Part shown: piece after piece, positions 38,005 through 47,115 of the stretch
Layout of the letters: every line of letters begins with the position of its first letter
Numbering within the stretch: position 1 is the first letter of the stretch
Source: Sphingobium sp. B2D3C
Lineage (GTDB): Bacteria > Pseudomonadota > Alphaproteobacteria > Sphingomonadales > Sphingomonadaceae
Assembly (NCBI RefSeq): GCF_025961835.1
Contig: NZ_JAOQOK010000001.1
Location: 434,001-498,000 of the forward strand
Reading direction: 5' to 3'
DNA: 64,000 nt
Made by a program: the position numbers and the translations under genes
The notes under the pieces: generated by a model
What the model was told of the DNA's origin: nothing
Database searches by the model: none
The model's input: the letters and a program-made list of their open reading frames with translations, nothing else

Positions 38005-39183
38005 ATGGATATGCCGACTCCGCGTCGCCGCGGCGGCCATGCGCCGCTCCCTTTGCCCGATCAGGTCGCGCTGGTCCTCCAGGGCGGAGGTGCGCTGGGG
38101 TCTTATCAGGCCGGCGTGATCGAGCGGCTGGCGGCGCTTGGCATCGGGATCGACTGGGTCGCGGGCATCTCCATCGGCGCCGTCAATGCCGCCATCATCG
38201 CCGGCAACACGGCCGATCAATGGGTGGCGCGTCTGACCGAGTTCTGGACTCTCGTCAGCAGCGGCCTGCCGAACATCTGCCTGCCCGAGGACGATCATCT
38301 GCGCGAGGGCGCACATCTCGCCGCCGCCGGCGCCGTGCTGCTCGGGGGCGTACCAGGTTTCTTCCGCCCGCATTTCTTGCAGCCCCTATGGGCACCGCCC
38401 GGAACGACGGAAGCGATCAGCTATTACGACACGGCGCCCTTGCGCGAGACACTGGACCGGCTGGTCGATTGGGACCGGGTCAATCACGGTCCCATGCGGT
38501 TTTCCATAGGCGCAGTGGATATCGAGAACGGCAATTTCGTCTATTTCGACAATCAGGATCCGCAATGGCGGGGCCGGATCGATGCCCGCCATGTCATGGC
38601 CTCCGGTGCCCTGCCGCCGGGCCTGCCGCAGGTGGAGATCGATGGACGCCATTATTGGGATGGCGGCCTGGTCTCCAATACCCCGCTCAGCCACGTGCTC
38701 GAGCATCAGTCCGGTGATCTGCTGATCTTCCAGGTCGATCTCTTCCCGGCGGAAGGGCCGCTGCCGCGGGAAATGAGCGATGTGTGGTCGCGACAGAAGG
38801 ACATTCAATATTCCAGCCGCACCCGGCAGGTCACGGACCGCTTCCTGCGCGCCCGGCGCGAACATGAGGCGATCCGCGCGCTGCTGGATCGCTTGCCGCA
38901 GGACGTCGCCCAAACGCCCGAGGCGCGGCGGCTGGCGGGGATGATCGAAGAGGGATCGGTCAACATCATCCATCTCATCCACCGCCTGCGCGCCTGGCAC
39001 AGCGGCGCGCGCGATTTCGAGTTTTCGCGCCGCACGATGCTGGATCATTGGGCGCAGGGCGATGCTGCCGTCGCCGCCGTGCTCTCGCACGGGACCCAGC
39101 TTATCGCGGAAAATATCGTCAGTGGCCGCAGCGCAACCTTCGACCTCGCGCTGACCGGTCAGATCAAGGAGAAGCAGGCATGA
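38005..39183 (+). CDS. Patatin-like phospholipase with DUF3734 domain
   Basis: This 392-residue protein has the patatin oxyanion loop LQGGGALGSYQAGV, the nucleophile GISIGAVNAAI (serine near 60) and the catalytic aspartate in YWDGGLVSNTPL. The C-terminal part (DLLIFQVDLFPAEGPLP, HLIHRLRAWHSGARDFEFSR) matches DUF3734. It hydrolyses lipid esters or possibly a polyester. The stop overlaps the next start (ATGA), coupling it to 3-hydroxybutyrate dehydrogenase. A TTG at 37993 is an alternative start with a nearer purine-rich site. Confidence 0.9.
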   Translation: MDMPTPRRRGGHAPLPLPDQVALVLQGGGALGSYQAGVIERLAALGIGIDWVAGISIGAVNAAIIAGNTADQWVARLTEFWTLVSSGLPNICLPEDDHLREGAHLAAAGAVLLGGVPGFFRPHFLQPLWAPPGTTEAISYYDTAPLRETLDRLVDWDRVNHGPMRFSIGAVDIENGNFVYFDNQDPQWRGRIDARHVMASGALPPGLPQVEIDGRHYWDGGLVSNTPLSHVLEHQSGDLLIFQVDLFPAEGPLPREMSDVWSRQKDIQYSSRTRQVTDRFLRARREHEAIRALLDRLPQDVAQTPEARRLAGMIEEGSVNIIHLIHRLRAWHSGARDFEFSRRTMLDHWAQGDAAVAAVLSHGTQLIAENIVSGRSATFDLALTGQIKEKQA

Positions 39184-39965
39184 GTTTGAAGGGCAAGACA
39201 GCGCTGATCACCGGCTCCACATCAGGCATCGGCCTTGCTTATGCCAAGTCGCTGGCGGCCGAGGGCGTCAACCTCGTCATCAACGGCTTTGGCGATGCCG
39301 ACGCCATCGAGAAGGAGCGGCTGGCCCTGGAACAGGCGAGCGGCGCGAAGGCGATCTATTCCGGCCATGATCTCACCAAGCCGGAGGAGATCGAGGCGAT
39401 GATGGCGCAGGCGGCGGAGGCCTTTGGCTGTGTCGATATCCTCATCAACAATGCCGGCACCCAGCATGTCGCGCCGGTGGAGGAATTCCCGCTCGACAAG
39501 TGGAGCCTCATCATCAAGCTCAATCTGGAATCCGCCTTTCACACCACCCGGCTTGCCGTGCCCTATATGAAGCAGCGCAAATGGGGCCGGATCATCCAGA
39601 CCGCCTCCGCGCACAGCCTCGTCGCCTCGCCGTTCAAGTCGGCTTATGTGACCGCCAAGCACGGCCTTGCCGGCTTCACCAAAACGATCGCGCTGGAACT
39701 GGCGACCTTTGGCATCACTGCCAATTGCATCTCGCCCGGCTATGTCTGGACGCCGCTGGTCGAGGGCCAGATTCCGGACACGATGAAAGCCCGCAACATG
39801 ACGCGCGAGCAGGTCATCAACGATGTGCTGCTCGCCGGCCAGCCGACCAAGGAGTTCGTGACGGTGGAGCAGGTGGCCGCGATCGCGATGTTCCTCTGCT
39901 CGGATCCCGCGAGCAACATTACCGGCGCGAACATCAGCGTGGATGGCGGCTGGACCGCTGCCTGA
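39180..39965 (+). CDS. D-3-hydroxybutyrate dehydrogenase
   Basis: This 261-residue short-chain dehydrogenase oxidises 3-hydroxybutyrate to acetoacetate with NAD. It has TALITGSTSGIGLAYAKSLA, NNAGTQHVAPVEEFP, the catalytic serine in QTASAHSLVASPFKSAY and YVTAKHG, and the family-typical ANCISPGYVWTPLVEGQIPD. Overlap with the patatin gene suggests that the pair degrades storage polyester or lipid-derived hydroxyacids. AAGGAGAAGCAGGC gives a good ribosome site. Confidence 0.94.
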   Translation: MSLKGKTALITGSTSGIGLAYAKSLAAEGVNLVINGFGDADAIEKERLALEQASGAKAIYSGHDLTKPEEIEAMMAQAAEAFGCVDILINNAGTQHVAPVEEFPLDKWSLIIKLNLESAFHTTRLAVPYMKQRKWGRIIQTASAHSLVASPFKSAYVTAKHGLAGFTKTIALELATFGITANCISPGYVWTPLVEGQIPDTMKARNMTREQVINDVLLAGQPTKEFVTVEQVAAIAMFLCSDPASNITGANISVDGGWTAA

Positions 39966-40054
39966 GGGCTAGAATTACGACAGCTAGATAGAAGCGCGCA
40001 GGAGCACTATTCGCAAATCTAGCTGGGATGGGGGCACTTAGCCCCAACGTCCTT

Positions 40055-40081
40055 GGCCCCTCCCTGGGGGAGGGAGGGGCC
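40055..40081. other. Perfect GC-rich hairpin between hbdH and DUF1345 genes
   Basis: GGCCCCTCCCT and AGGGAGGGGCC form a perfect 11-bp stem around five G, 90 nt after the dehydrogenase stop. A repeated GTGGGAGAGTA follows at 40092-40102 and 40111-40121. With convergent genes on either side, a transcription end or mobile palindrome is likely; no T run is present. Confidence 0.55.
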
Positions 40082-40214
40082 GTCGGGGACTGTGGGAGAG
40101 TATCAGCGCCGTGGGAGAGTAACGCTGATGAAGACTGTATAGCCCCCACTTGTCACGAGACTTTGTCGCAATCGGCGGAGTTTGTATCAATGTGTCGCAG
40201 CCGGCGCGACGGGC

Positions 40215-40880
40215 TCAGTTGCCGCTGCCGCCCAGCACGTTGATCGTGAAGGCCAGTACGCCCAGATTGAAGACAAAGGCGGCGAGGCAGTGGATCGTCG
40301 CCACGCGCCGGACCGAGGTGGAGGTGACCGCCACGTCCGAGGTCTGGAACGTCATGCCCAGCGTGAAGCTGAAATAGACGAAATCCCAATAGGTCGGCTC
40401 CTTGGTGCCGGGAAAGTCGAAGCCGCGCGCATCCGCGCCGCCCTCGTCCTTCGCGTCGCCCTCGCTCCGCACATAGAACATATGGGCATAATGGAGGGCG
40501 TAGACCATGTTGGAGAAGATCCACGCCAGTGCCAGGGTCCCGATGACCAGAGCCATGGCCTCGACGCCGGGATCGTGCCTGTTCTCAAGTTCGGAGAAGA
40601 TTGCGACGAGCACCACCAGCGAGACCGCGCCGGTTATCCCCAGCAGCAAGGTGCGATTGGCATCGTTCCGCGCAGCCGACTGGCGCATCTGATCCGGCCC
40701 GGCGCGGGCCAGCAAAGGCCAGACGGACAGCAGAAAGATACCGGCCGCCACATCGAATCCCGCCATCATGGCATGACGCCAGCCCAGAACCGGATGCAGC
40801 AGCGGCAGGCTGACAAGCAGGATCGCCGCAAAAGCGAGGAAGCGTATGGGCGCAAGGCGCCGTCCAAGGTCAAGAGCCAT
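40215..40880 (-). CDS. DUF1345 family membrane protein
   Basis: This 221-residue protein has five or six hydrophobic segments: ILLVSLPLLHPVLGW, MMAGFDVAAGIFLLSVWPLL, LLLGITGAVSLVVLVAIF, AMALVIGTLALAWIFSNMVYALHYAHMFY and the C-terminal CLAAFVFNLGVLAFTINVLGG. The FDFPGTKEPTYWDFVYFSFTLGMTFQTSDVAV loop is the DUF1345 hallmark and looks somewhat like a channel pore region. No function is known. Confidence 0.9.
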   Translation of the reverse strand: MALDLGRRLAPIRFLAFAAILLVSLPLLHPVLGWRHAMMAGFDVAAGIFLLSVWPLLARAGPDQMRQSAARNDANRTLLLGITGAVSLVVLVAIFSELENRHDPGVEAMALVIGTLALAWIFSNMVYALHYAHMFYVRSEGDAKDEGGADARGFDFPGTKEPTYWDFVYFSFTLGMTFQTSDVAVTSTSVRRVATIHCLAAFVFNLGVLAFTINVLGGSGN

Positions 40881-41119
40881 CGGTGCGACTATAGCGGACG
40901 AAATTGCCTGCCGAACCTTGTTTCTTCATCGGTAAGCGCCGGCGCGCATCGCCGGTCGGGGCTCACCAATCCGTGACTTTCCCGTTCTACAACGCAAGTC
41001 ACGTCCAGGCCCTTCTGTGCACCAAAGTTAGGAACTTTAGCAGAGTCCGGCTTGGCCCCGCAGAACCCGGACGCGTCCAATAGCGACGCGCCCGCATTCT
41101 GCCGAGTGCAACCCGCGCC

Positions 41120-42049
41120 TCAGAGCTTGCTCGTCAGCTCCGGCACGATCTGGAACAGGTCGCCCACCAGTCCGACGTCAGCCACGTGGAAAATCGGCGC
41201 ATCCTCGTCCTTGTTAATGGCGATGATGGTCTTGGAGTCCTTCATGCCGGCGAGGTGCTGGATGGCGCCGGAAATGCCGACGGCAATGTAGACGTCCGGC
41301 GCCACGATCTTGCCGGTCTGGCCAACCTGATAGTCATTGGGCACGAAGCCCGCGTCCACCGCCGCCCGCGAGGCGCCGACGGCGGCGCCGAGCTTGTCGG
41401 CCAGCGGCTCGATGAGCGCCTTGTAATTCTCGCCGCTGCCTACGCCACGACCGCCCGAAACGATCACCTTGGCGCTGGTCAGCTCGGGCCGCTCCGAGGC
41501 TGCAACCTCTGCGGACACGAAGCGCGCGGTGCCAGCATCGCCGGTGCCGGACACGGCCTCCATCGGGGCTGATCCGCCCTCGGGCGCCGCCTTGTCGAAG
41601 GCGGTGCCGCGCACGGTGATCACCAGCTTGGCGTCGCTCGTCTTCACCTGCGCGATGGCATTGCCGGCATAGATGGGGCGCGTGAACGTGTCCGGCCCGT
41701 CGACCCCAATGATGTCCGAAATCTGCATCACGTCGAGCAGCGCGGCGACGCGCGGCGCGATATTCTTGCCGGTGGTGGTGGCAGGCGCGAGGAAGGCGTC
41801 ATGATGCCCCATGAGATCGACGATCAGCGGCGCGATATTTTCCGGCAGCTGATGCTCCAACGCGGCGTCATCGGCGAGATGGACCTTGCCCACGCCTGCG
41901 ATCTTCGCCGCCTGCTCCGCCACCGCAGCGCAGCCCTTGCCCGCGACCAGCAGATGCACCTCGCCCAGCTTGGCGGCGGCGGTCACGACCGGCAGGGTCG
42001 CATCCTTGAGGGTGGCATTGTCATGCTCGACCAGAACCAGTGTCTTCAT
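41120..42049 (-). CDS. etfA: Electron transfer flavoprotein alpha subunit
   Basis: This 309-residue subunit binds FAD and passes electrons from acyl-CoA and other dehydrogenases to ETF:quinone oxidoreductase. The FAD motif [16 protein letters not shown], then [27 protein letters not shown] and [17 protein letters not shown], define EtfA. It lies 107 nt after etfB, with a family-A repeat hairpin in the gap. Confidence 0.97.
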   Translation of the reverse strand: MKTLVLVEHDNATLKDATLPVVTAAAKLGEVHLLVAGKGCAAVAEQAAKIAGVGKVHLADDAALEHQLPENIAPLIVDLMGHHDAFLAPATTTGKNIAPRVAALLDVMQISDIIGVDGPDTFTRPIYAGNAIAQVKTSDAKLVITVRGTAFDKAAPEGGSAPMEAVSGTGDAGTARFVSAEVAASERPELTSAKVIVSGGRGVGSGENYKALIEPLADKLGAAVGASRAAVDAGFVPNDYQVGQTGKIVAPDVYIAVGISGAIQHLAGMKDSKTIIAINKDEDAPIFHVADVGLVGDLFQIVPELTSKL

Positions 42050-42081
42050 TATCCTGTCCCTTCATCCGCATCCCGCTCGCT

Positions 42082-42140
42082 TCGAGCGAAGTCGAGAAGC
42101 GTTGTGCGCGGCGTGTCTCGACTTCGCTCGACACGAACGG
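42082..42140. repeat. Intergenic palindromic repeat, family A (copy 4)
   Basis: The right arm TGTCTCGACTTCGCTCGACA (42114-42133) is identical to the copies near 26.3 and 30.6 kb; the left arm (TCGAGCGAAGTCGAGA) is truncated. It lies inside the etfB-etfA intergenic gap, so a hairpin would form in the shared mRNA and could set the ratio of the two subunits. Confidence 0.8.
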
Positions 42141-42156
42141 AAAAGTGATCGGTTGC

Positions 42157-42903
42157 TCAGGCGACCCCAAGCACCTTCAGCTTCTCGATCAGCTCATCCA
42201 CGCTGTTCACCTTCACGCCCGCCTGCCGCTTGGCCGGCTCGGTCACCGTCAGCGTCGTCAGCCTCGGCGTCATGTCCACGCCGTAGTCGGCCGGCGTTTT
42301 CTGCGCGAGCGGCTTGGACTTGGCCTTCATGATGTTGGGCAGCGAGGCATAGCGCGGCTCGTTCAAGCGCAGGTCGGTGGTCACGATAGCCGGCAGCTTG
42401 AGCGCCACCGTTTCGAGGCCGCCGTCCACTTCGCGCGTCACATTCGCCGTCTCGCCCGAAACCTCTACCTTGCTGGCGAAGGTGCCCTGTGCCCAGCCGA
42501 GCAGCGCGGCGAGCATCTGGCCCGTCTGGTTGCTGTCATCGTCGATCGCCTGCTTGCCGAGGATCACCAGGCCCGGCTGCTCCTCATCGACAATCGCCTT
42601 CAGGAGCTTGGCCACCGCCAGCGGCTCGGCCACGCCCTCATGCGTGATCAGGATCGCGCGGTCCGCGCCCATGGCCAGCGCCGTGCGCAGTGTTTCCTGC
42701 GACTTCGCCTCGCCGATGGACACCGCGACGATCTCGGTCGCCACGCCTTTTTCCTTCAGGCGAATGGCTTCCTCGACGGCAATCTCGTCAAAGGGGTTCA
42801 TGCTCAGCTTGACGTTGGCAAGGTCCACACCGGACCCGTCCGCCTTCACGCGCGGCTTGAGATTGTAATCGAGCACCCGCTTTACGGGGACGAGGATTTT
42901 CAT
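42157..42903 (-). CDS. etfB: Electron transfer flavoprotein beta subunit
   Basis: This 248-residue partner of EtfA starts [19 protein letters not shown] and carries [24 protein letters not shown], the AMP-binding segment, and the recognition loop region [20 protein letters not shown]. Eight codons of upstream frame were dropped because [10 protein letters not shown] is the family start. A perfect palindrome that could be an operator lies 31 nt upstream. Confidence 0.97.
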   Translation of the reverse strand: MKILVPVKRVLDYNLKPRVKADGSGVDLANVKLSMNPFDEIAVEEAIRLKEKGVATEIVAVSIGEAKSQETLRTALAMGADRAILITHEGVAEPLAVAKLLKAIVDEEQPGLVILGKQAIDDDSNQTGQMLAALLGWAQGTFASKVEVSGETANVTREVDGGLETVALKLPAIVTTDLRLNEPRYASLPNIMKAKSKPLAQKTPADYGVDMTPRLTTLTVTEPAKRQAGVKVNSVDELIEKLKVLGVA

Positions 42904-42933
42904 CTGCGCTCTCCTTAAGACATTCAAATGTTA

Positions 42934-42957
42934 GTTGACGTTCACGTTAACGTCAAC
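42934..42957 (-). promoter_or_regulatory. Candidate operator upstream of etfB (LiuR-like palindrome)
   Basis: GTTGACGTT (42934-42942) and AACGTCAAC (42949-42957) are perfect reverse complements around six bases. The TTGACGTT/AACGTCAA half-sites resemble, from memory, the motif of MerR-family LiuR-type regulators of branched-chain and fatty acid catabolism, whose targets include ETF genes. It overlaps the stop of the GFA gene and lies where the etfB promoter should be. Confidence 0.5.
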
Positions 42958-43402
42958 CGTGCGCGAGACTGGCGAATTCCGCCATGAGGGGTTGGAATTG
43001 CTCCATGGGCGGGAAGGTCTCGAAGCTGTGTCTGGCTTTCGTGACCGCCCAGGGTAGCGCTTCCGAGGTATAGGTTTCGAGGAAGGGTGGGTCCGTCGGC
43101 GGCGCGTCCAGCAAGGTCGTGCGCACGTTGACGATCTCGTCCATGCCGTCCGGCCGCGTGAACACCCAGCTCAGGCAATGATCGCAGAAGAAATGCCGGG
43201 TTGCCCCGTGCAATCCACCGATCACCGGCTCGCCGGCGATCACTTCGAAACTGGTCGAGAGATAGCAGCTGCTGAGCGAGAAGGCGCTCGCCGTCATAAG
43301 CTGGCAGCCGCGGCAGTGGCAGGCCGCCGTGAACAGCGGCGCCCCGGTCACCCGGAAGCGCAACTCGCCACAGCGGCAACCGCCTTCTGCCGCGCCTTGC
43401 AT
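42953..43402 (-). CDS. GFA (CENP-V) family zinc protein
   Basis: This 149-residue protein has the cysteine pattern [17 protein letters not shown] and [11 protein letters not shown], binding two zinc ions in the GFA fold. The family includes a glutathione-dependent formaldehyde-activating enzyme, though most members have no proven activity. Its start overlaps the sucC stop by one base (TGATG). Confidence 0.9.
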   Translation of the reverse strand: MQGAAEGGCRCGELRFRVTGAPLFTAACHCRGCQLMTASAFSLSSCYLSTSFEVIAGEPVIGGLHGATRHFFCDHCLSWVFTRPDGMDEIVNVRTTLLDAPPTDPPFLETYTSEALPWAVTKARHSFETFPPMEQFQPLMAEFASLAHG

Positions 43403-44598
43403 CAGGCCAGCGCCTTCACCTCGGCCACGATCTTCTTGGCGGCATCGCCCAGATCGTCGGCCGGCACGATGGCGAGGCCGGAATTGGCGAGGATTTCCTT
43501 GCCCTGCGCCACATTGGTGCCCTCGAGCCGCACGACCAGCGGCACCGAGAGATTCACTTCCTTGGCTGCCGCGACGATGCCTTCTGCGATGATATCGCAG
43601 CGCATGATTCCGCCGAAGATGTTGACCAGAATGCCCTTCACTGCCGGGTCGGAGAGGATGATCTTGAACGCCGCCGTCACCTTCTCCTTGGAGGCGCCGC
43701 CGCCCACATCGAGGAAGTTGGCCGGGAACATGCCGTTCAATTTGATGATGTCCATCGTCGCCATGGCAAGGCCCGCGCCGTTGACCATGCAGCCGATGTC
43801 GCCATCCAGCTTGATGTAGGCGAGGTCGTACTTGCTCGCTTCCAGTTCGGCGGGGTCTTCCTCGGTCTCGTCGCGCAATTCCATCAGGTCCGGGTGGCGG
43901 AACAGGGCATTGCCGTCGAAGCCGACCTTGGCGTCGAGCACCTGGATCTTGCCGCCGGCGATGGCGAGCGGGTTGATCTCGATCTGGCTGGCATCGGTGC
44001 CGAGGAACGCCTTGTAGAGCGCGCCGGCGACCTTGCTGGCCTGCTTGGCGAGATCACCGGAAAGCTCCAGCGCGGCAGCCACGCGGCGGCCATGATGCGG
44101 CATGAAGCCGGTCGCCGGGTCGATGGTGATGGTGTGGATCTTCTCGGGCGTGGAGTGCGCCACTTCCTCGATGTCCATGCCGCCCTCGGTCGAAGCGACC
44201 ATGGCGATGCGGCCGCTGGCGCGGTCCACGAGGAGGGCGAGGTAGAATTCCTTTTCGATGTCGACGCCATCGGTGATGTAGAGGCGGTTGACCTGCTTGC
44301 CGGCCTCGCCGGTCTGGATCGTCACCAGCGTGTTGCCGAGCATGTCCTTGGCGTGCGCCTCGACTTCCTCGATCGTCTTGGCCAGCCGCACGCCGCCCTT
44401 GGCATCCGGACCGAGCTCCTTGAACTTGCCCTTGCCGCGCCCGCCGGCATGGATCTGCGCCTTCACCACATAGAGCGGGCCGGGGAGCGACTTGGCGGCC
44501 TCGACGGCTTCCGCCACGGTCAGCGCTGCATGGCCGGCGGGGACGGGGGCGCCAAATTTCGCGAGCAGTTCCTTGGCCTGATATTCATGAATGTTCAT
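43402..44598 (-). CDS. sucC: Succinyl-CoA synthetase beta subunit
   Basis: This 398-residue ADP/GDP-forming subunit has the ATP-grasp fold: [41 protein letters not shown]-type metal site ([10 protein letters not shown]), [19 protein letters not shown] and the final CoA-binding flavodoxin-like domain with [17 protein letters not shown]. In the TCA cycle it makes succinate and ATP. sucD, its usual neighbour, is absent downstream, where a GFA gene overlaps instead. Confidence 0.96.
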   Translation of the reverse strand: MNIHEYQAKELLAKFGAPVPAGHAALTVAEAVEAAKSLPGPLYVVKAQIHAGGRGKGKFKELGPDAKGGVRLAKTIEEVEAHAKDMLGNTLVTIQTGEAGKQVNRLYITDGVDIEKEFYLALLVDRASGRIAMVASTEGGMDIEEVAHSTPEKIHTITIDPATGFMPHHGRRVAAALELSGDLAKQASKVAGALYKAFLGTDASQIEINPLAIAGGKIQVLDAKVGFDGNALFRHPDLMELRDETEEDPAELEASKYDLAYIKLDGDIGCMVNGAGLAMATMDIIKLNGMFPANFLDVGGGASKEKVTAAFKIILSDPAVKGILVNIFGGIMRCDIIAEGIVAAAKEVNLSVPLVVRLEGTNVAQGKEILANSGLAIVPADDLGDAAKKIVAEVKALA

Positions 44599-44663
44599 GG
44601 GTGCAGTATCCTGAGCCTGAGAAGAGGTTGGCCGCGCCATAGCCCAAGCCGACGCCGGCGTAA

Positions 44664-44679
44664 CTTGCAAAGTTGCAAA
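44664..44679 (-). promoter_or_regulatory. TTGCAAA direct repeat upstream of sucC, candidate ScfR/RamB-type site
   Basis: On the plus strand CTTGCAAA and GTTGCAAA are directly repeated, 66 nt upstream of the sucC start. TTTGCAAA-type sequences are, as I recall, recognised by RamB/ScfR (PccR) regulators of acetate, propionate and TCA genes. No clear promoter was matched next to it. Confidence 0.35.
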
Positions 44680-44775
44680 ATCGACGGTTCGGATATGCTA
44701 ATTGCGCGTGGACCAGCGCGCCCTCGAAGCAGGGCGTAGCAAGTCGGATTGGCTGGAAGACGTCAGGTCTGTGCG

Positions 44776-45099
44776 TTAGATCGCGCAGCTAATAGCCGAG
44801 GCTGTTGCCGCCCGCAGGATTTCGGGGTCGCCCAGCGTACTCAGGTGGCGGACCATTTCGCTCACCGTCGTCCGGTTGGGGTCGATGCCGCGTCCATCGG
44901 TCAGCGTCGCGATCCGGCGAAGCTGCGCATTGCTCAGGCGATCCGTGAGGGTGCGCGCCATGCAGCCGGCCATCGGCTCGCTGAGGCCAGCGCGCACGAG
45001 CCCTGCGCGAATGCGACTTTCCGGCGTTGCGCAGCTGCTCAACAAAATGGCTGCGGGCAGGGCGAGGGCGGCAAGCGCGCGGGCGGAGGTGAGCTTCAT
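44776..45099 (-). CDS. Hypothetical lipoprotein
   Basis: This 107-residue precursor starts MKLTSARALAALALPAAILLSSC, a signal peptide with lipobox LSSC. The mature part has SRIRAGLVRAGLSEPMAGCMARTLTDRLS, a helical repeat seen in many sphingomonad and alphaproteobacterial secreted proteins of unknown role, and a conserved-looking second cysteine pair. It is monocistronic and convergent with nothing nearby. Confidence 0.75.
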   Translation of the reverse strand: MKLTSARALAALALPAAILLSSCATPESRIRAGLVRAGLSEPMAGCMARTLTDRLSNAQLRRIATLTDGRGIDPNRTTVSEMVRHLSTLGDPEILRAATASAISCAI

Positions 45100-45268
45100 G
45101 CGCGGGAGAGTAGCCGGCCAGAAGGCTCATGCCTAGAGCCTGCGTTTCGGCTGCTCTGTCTTGGCGCACAGGCGGGCGCAGCAACCTTGGTGTGCGTGCC
45201 TGCGTGCTGGTCAGCCCGGCCCCGACCGGTTACACATCCCCCGCATCCTCCCTGCTGGAATGCGCAAT

Positions 45269-45682
45269 ATGATCGAGATGTTTTTCACCCGTTTCGCCAG
45301 CCGCATGGCGAGCTGGACGGGCCAGCCATTCACCTTCGTTCTCGCCTTGAGCATCATCGTCATATGGGGGATCAGCGGGCCGATTTTTCAGTGGTCCGAT
45401 ACCTGGCAGCTGGTCATCAACACCGGCACGACGATCGTGACCTTCCTCATGGTGTTCCTGATCCAGAATGCCCAGAACCGCGATGCGAGCGCTATGCAGG
45501 TCAAGCTGGACGAGCTTATACGCGCCATTGAATCCGCGCAGAATGGCTATATCGGTATCGAGCATCTCACCGATGCGCAGATTTGTAGCCTGCGCGATGC
45601 CTTGGAGAAGGAAATCGACGCGGTGCCGGAATTGATCGCCCAGCGTCAGGTGGAGCTCAACAGGCTGATCGAGCGGCGCTGA
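45269..45682 (+). CDS. Low-affinity iron permease family membrane protein
   Basis: This 137-residue protein has two close membrane helices, PFTFVLALSIIVIWGISGPIF and WQLVINTGTTIVTFLMVFLIQ, followed by NAQNRDASAMQVKLDELIRAIESA, the signature of the bacterial iron_permease family (PF04120) related to yeast Fet4. The C-terminal soluble helix is amphipathic. Iron transport by these short proteins is not well proven. ATG 45269 has TGGAA upstream; ATG 45260 would add three residues. Confidence 0.85.
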   Translation: MIEMFFTRFASRMASWTGQPFTFVLALSIIVIWGISGPIFQWSDTWQLVINTGTTIVTFLMVFLIQNAQNRDASAMQVKLDELIRAIESAQNGYIGIEHLTDAQICSLRDALEKEIDAVPELIAQRQVELNRLIERR

Positions 45683-45688
45683 CAAAGC

Positions 45689-45717
45689 AAAACGGGCGCC
45701 ATTCGGGCGCCCGTTTT
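45689..45717. terminator. Bidirectional intrinsic terminator
   Basis: A perfect 12-bp stem (AAAACGGGCGCC / GGCGCCCGTTTT) with a five-base loop lies between convergent genes; A and T tracts on either side make it work in both directions. Confidence 0.9.
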
Positions 45718-45735
45718 ATGTGGAGGACTGAGCGC

Positions 45736-46032
45736 TTAGCTCGGCATGGCCTGTGGATCGACCGGCCAGGGATGGGCCTTTGCGGGCTTCGAAACGTCCG
45801 GCGACGCCGAAGCACTGGCTTGTGCCTCGTCGGACGACAGCGATTTGCCGATCCCCTGCCGGGCCGTATCCGTCTCGGACGTCTGGCGATGTTCCGCCAG
45901 CTTGTCCTTGAGCTCCTGAGCGCGCTTGCGCGCGCGATCCTTGTACGGCTCGAGGCGTCCCTCATCGTTCATCTTCTTGAGCTTCGAGCCGATGAAGGCG
46001 GCGACCGCTCCATAGAAAAATGTTTTCAGCAT
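45736..46032 (-). CDS. Small hypothetical protein with N-terminal hydrophobic segment
   Basis: This 98-residue protein begins MLKTFFYGAVAAFIGSKL, a short hydrophobic helix, then a highly charged basic/acidic helix KDRARKRAQELKDKLAEHRQ and a serine/alanine/proline-rich tail. It could be a membrane-tethered coiled coil. No family is recognised. It shares the strand with the glycine-zipper lipoprotein 57 nt upstream. Confidence 0.65.
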   Translation of the reverse strand: MLKTFFYGAVAAFIGSKLKKMNDEGRLEPYKDRARKRAQELKDKLAEHRQTSETDTARQGIGKSLSSDEAQASASASPDVSKPAKAHPWPVDPQAMPS

Positions 46033-46089
46033 GATGCTCTCCTGATTTGCAAAATGTTGCGAAGCACGTTTGCGTTGGCCGGTGAGGCC

Positions 46090-46434
46090 TTAACGGCAGC
46101 GCACCTCGCCACGTTCGATCGCCCGACCGGCCACGGCGCCACCGGCAGCGCCGATGATCGTGCCGATTGTCTTGCTGCCGCCGGGCGCAATGATGTTGCC
46201 GAGAACGCCACCGGCAAGGCCGCCGATGATTGCGCCCCGCGTACCGTCCGGCTTGCGGCAATAGTAGCCGCCTCGGTCGTCCCGGTAGATCGGGTCATTG
46301 GCGCCCAGCACATAGCCATCATTGTTCGAGGCGTAGCCGGGGCCGCCGCCAAGTCCCATATCGCTGCACCCTGCGAGGGTCATGGTCGCGGCTGCGAGCG
46401 CGATGGCCGGTGTGCGAAATCCTGCGAAAGTCAT
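46090..46434 (-). CDS. Glycine-zipper lipoprotein (2TM/RcnB-like)
   Basis: This 114-residue precursor starts MTFAGFRTPAIALAAATMTLAGC with a lipobox. The middle has YYCRKPDGTRGAIIGGLAGGVLGNIIAPGG and a second glycine-zipper GTIIGAAGGAVAGRAIERG, as in outer-membrane 17-kDa antigen-like and SlyB-like proteins. A structural or envelope-stress role is possible. The last residues are RCR. Confidence 0.8.
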   Translation of the reverse strand: MTFAGFRTPAIALAAATMTLAGCSDMGLGGGPGYASNNDGYVLGANDPIYRDDRGGYYCRKPDGTRGAIIGGLAGGVLGNIIAPGGSKTIGTIIGAAGGAVAGRAIERGEVRCR

Positions 46435-46543
46435 GTCCTTGCCTTTCTGATCGTCCTGCCCTTGTTGGCAGAGATAACGGCTGGAAGGCGAGGTCGTTCC
46501 GAGGGCTCGCAGAACCTGTCCTGCCGTGCGCTCGCGGGCCGGA

Positions 46544-46969
46544 TCAGCTCAGGCGATGTTCCAGCGTCACCTCGGCATTGAGCAGCTTCGAGACCGGGCA
46601 GGTCTTCTTCGCCTCTTCCGCGATCCGCGCAAACTCATCCGGGTCGATGCCGGGGACGGTGGCTTCCAGCACCAGGTCCGAGCGGGTGATCGTAAAGCCG
46701 CCGTCGCCCTGTTCGAGCTTGACCGAAGCCTTGGTGTCGAGCGACCCGTCCGCATAGCCGGCGCGCTCCAGCGCGAAGGAGAGCGCCATGGTGAAGCAAC
46801 CGGCATGGGCCGCCGCGATCAGCTCCTCGGGATTGGTGCCTGGCTCATCGCCGAACCGCGTGCCAAAGCCATAGGGCTGTTCCTTGAGTACGCCGGATTG
46901 GGTGGTGAGGCGGCCTTTGCCGGCCTTGCCCATGCCTTCATATTGAGCCGATGCTGTCCGGGTGGTCAT
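46544..46969 (-). CDS. OsmC-type organic hydroperoxide reductase
   Basis: This 141-residue protein reads MTTRTASAQYEGMGKAGKGRLTT, GTNPEELIAAAHAGCFTMALSFALE and KKTCPVSKLLNAEVTLEH; the two cysteines near residues 57 and 123 are the peroxidatic pair of the OsmC subgroup. It reduces organic peroxides using a lipoyl or thiol donor. ATG 46969 has GGAGACA upstream; the frame continues upstream across non-coding DNA. Confidence 0.93.
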   Translation of the reverse strand: MTTRTASAQYEGMGKAGKGRLTTQSGVLKEQPYGFGTRFGDEPGTNPEELIAAAHAGCFTMALSFALERAGYADGSLDTKASVKLEQGDGGFTITRSDLVLEATVPGIDPDEFARIAEEAKKTCPVSKLLNAEVTLEHRLS

Positions 46970-47115
46970 ATGCTGTCTCCTTGAACGCGTTGCGCAATAT
47001 CGTTGAACGAACGCCCCCCGCGCTCGGTTGCCTAAAGGGCGGCGTGCCAGATCGTACCATCTTTGCTGGAGGATTTGGCGACAATGCATGGAGGCGGGGC
47101 GTCGCCCGCCAAAGA

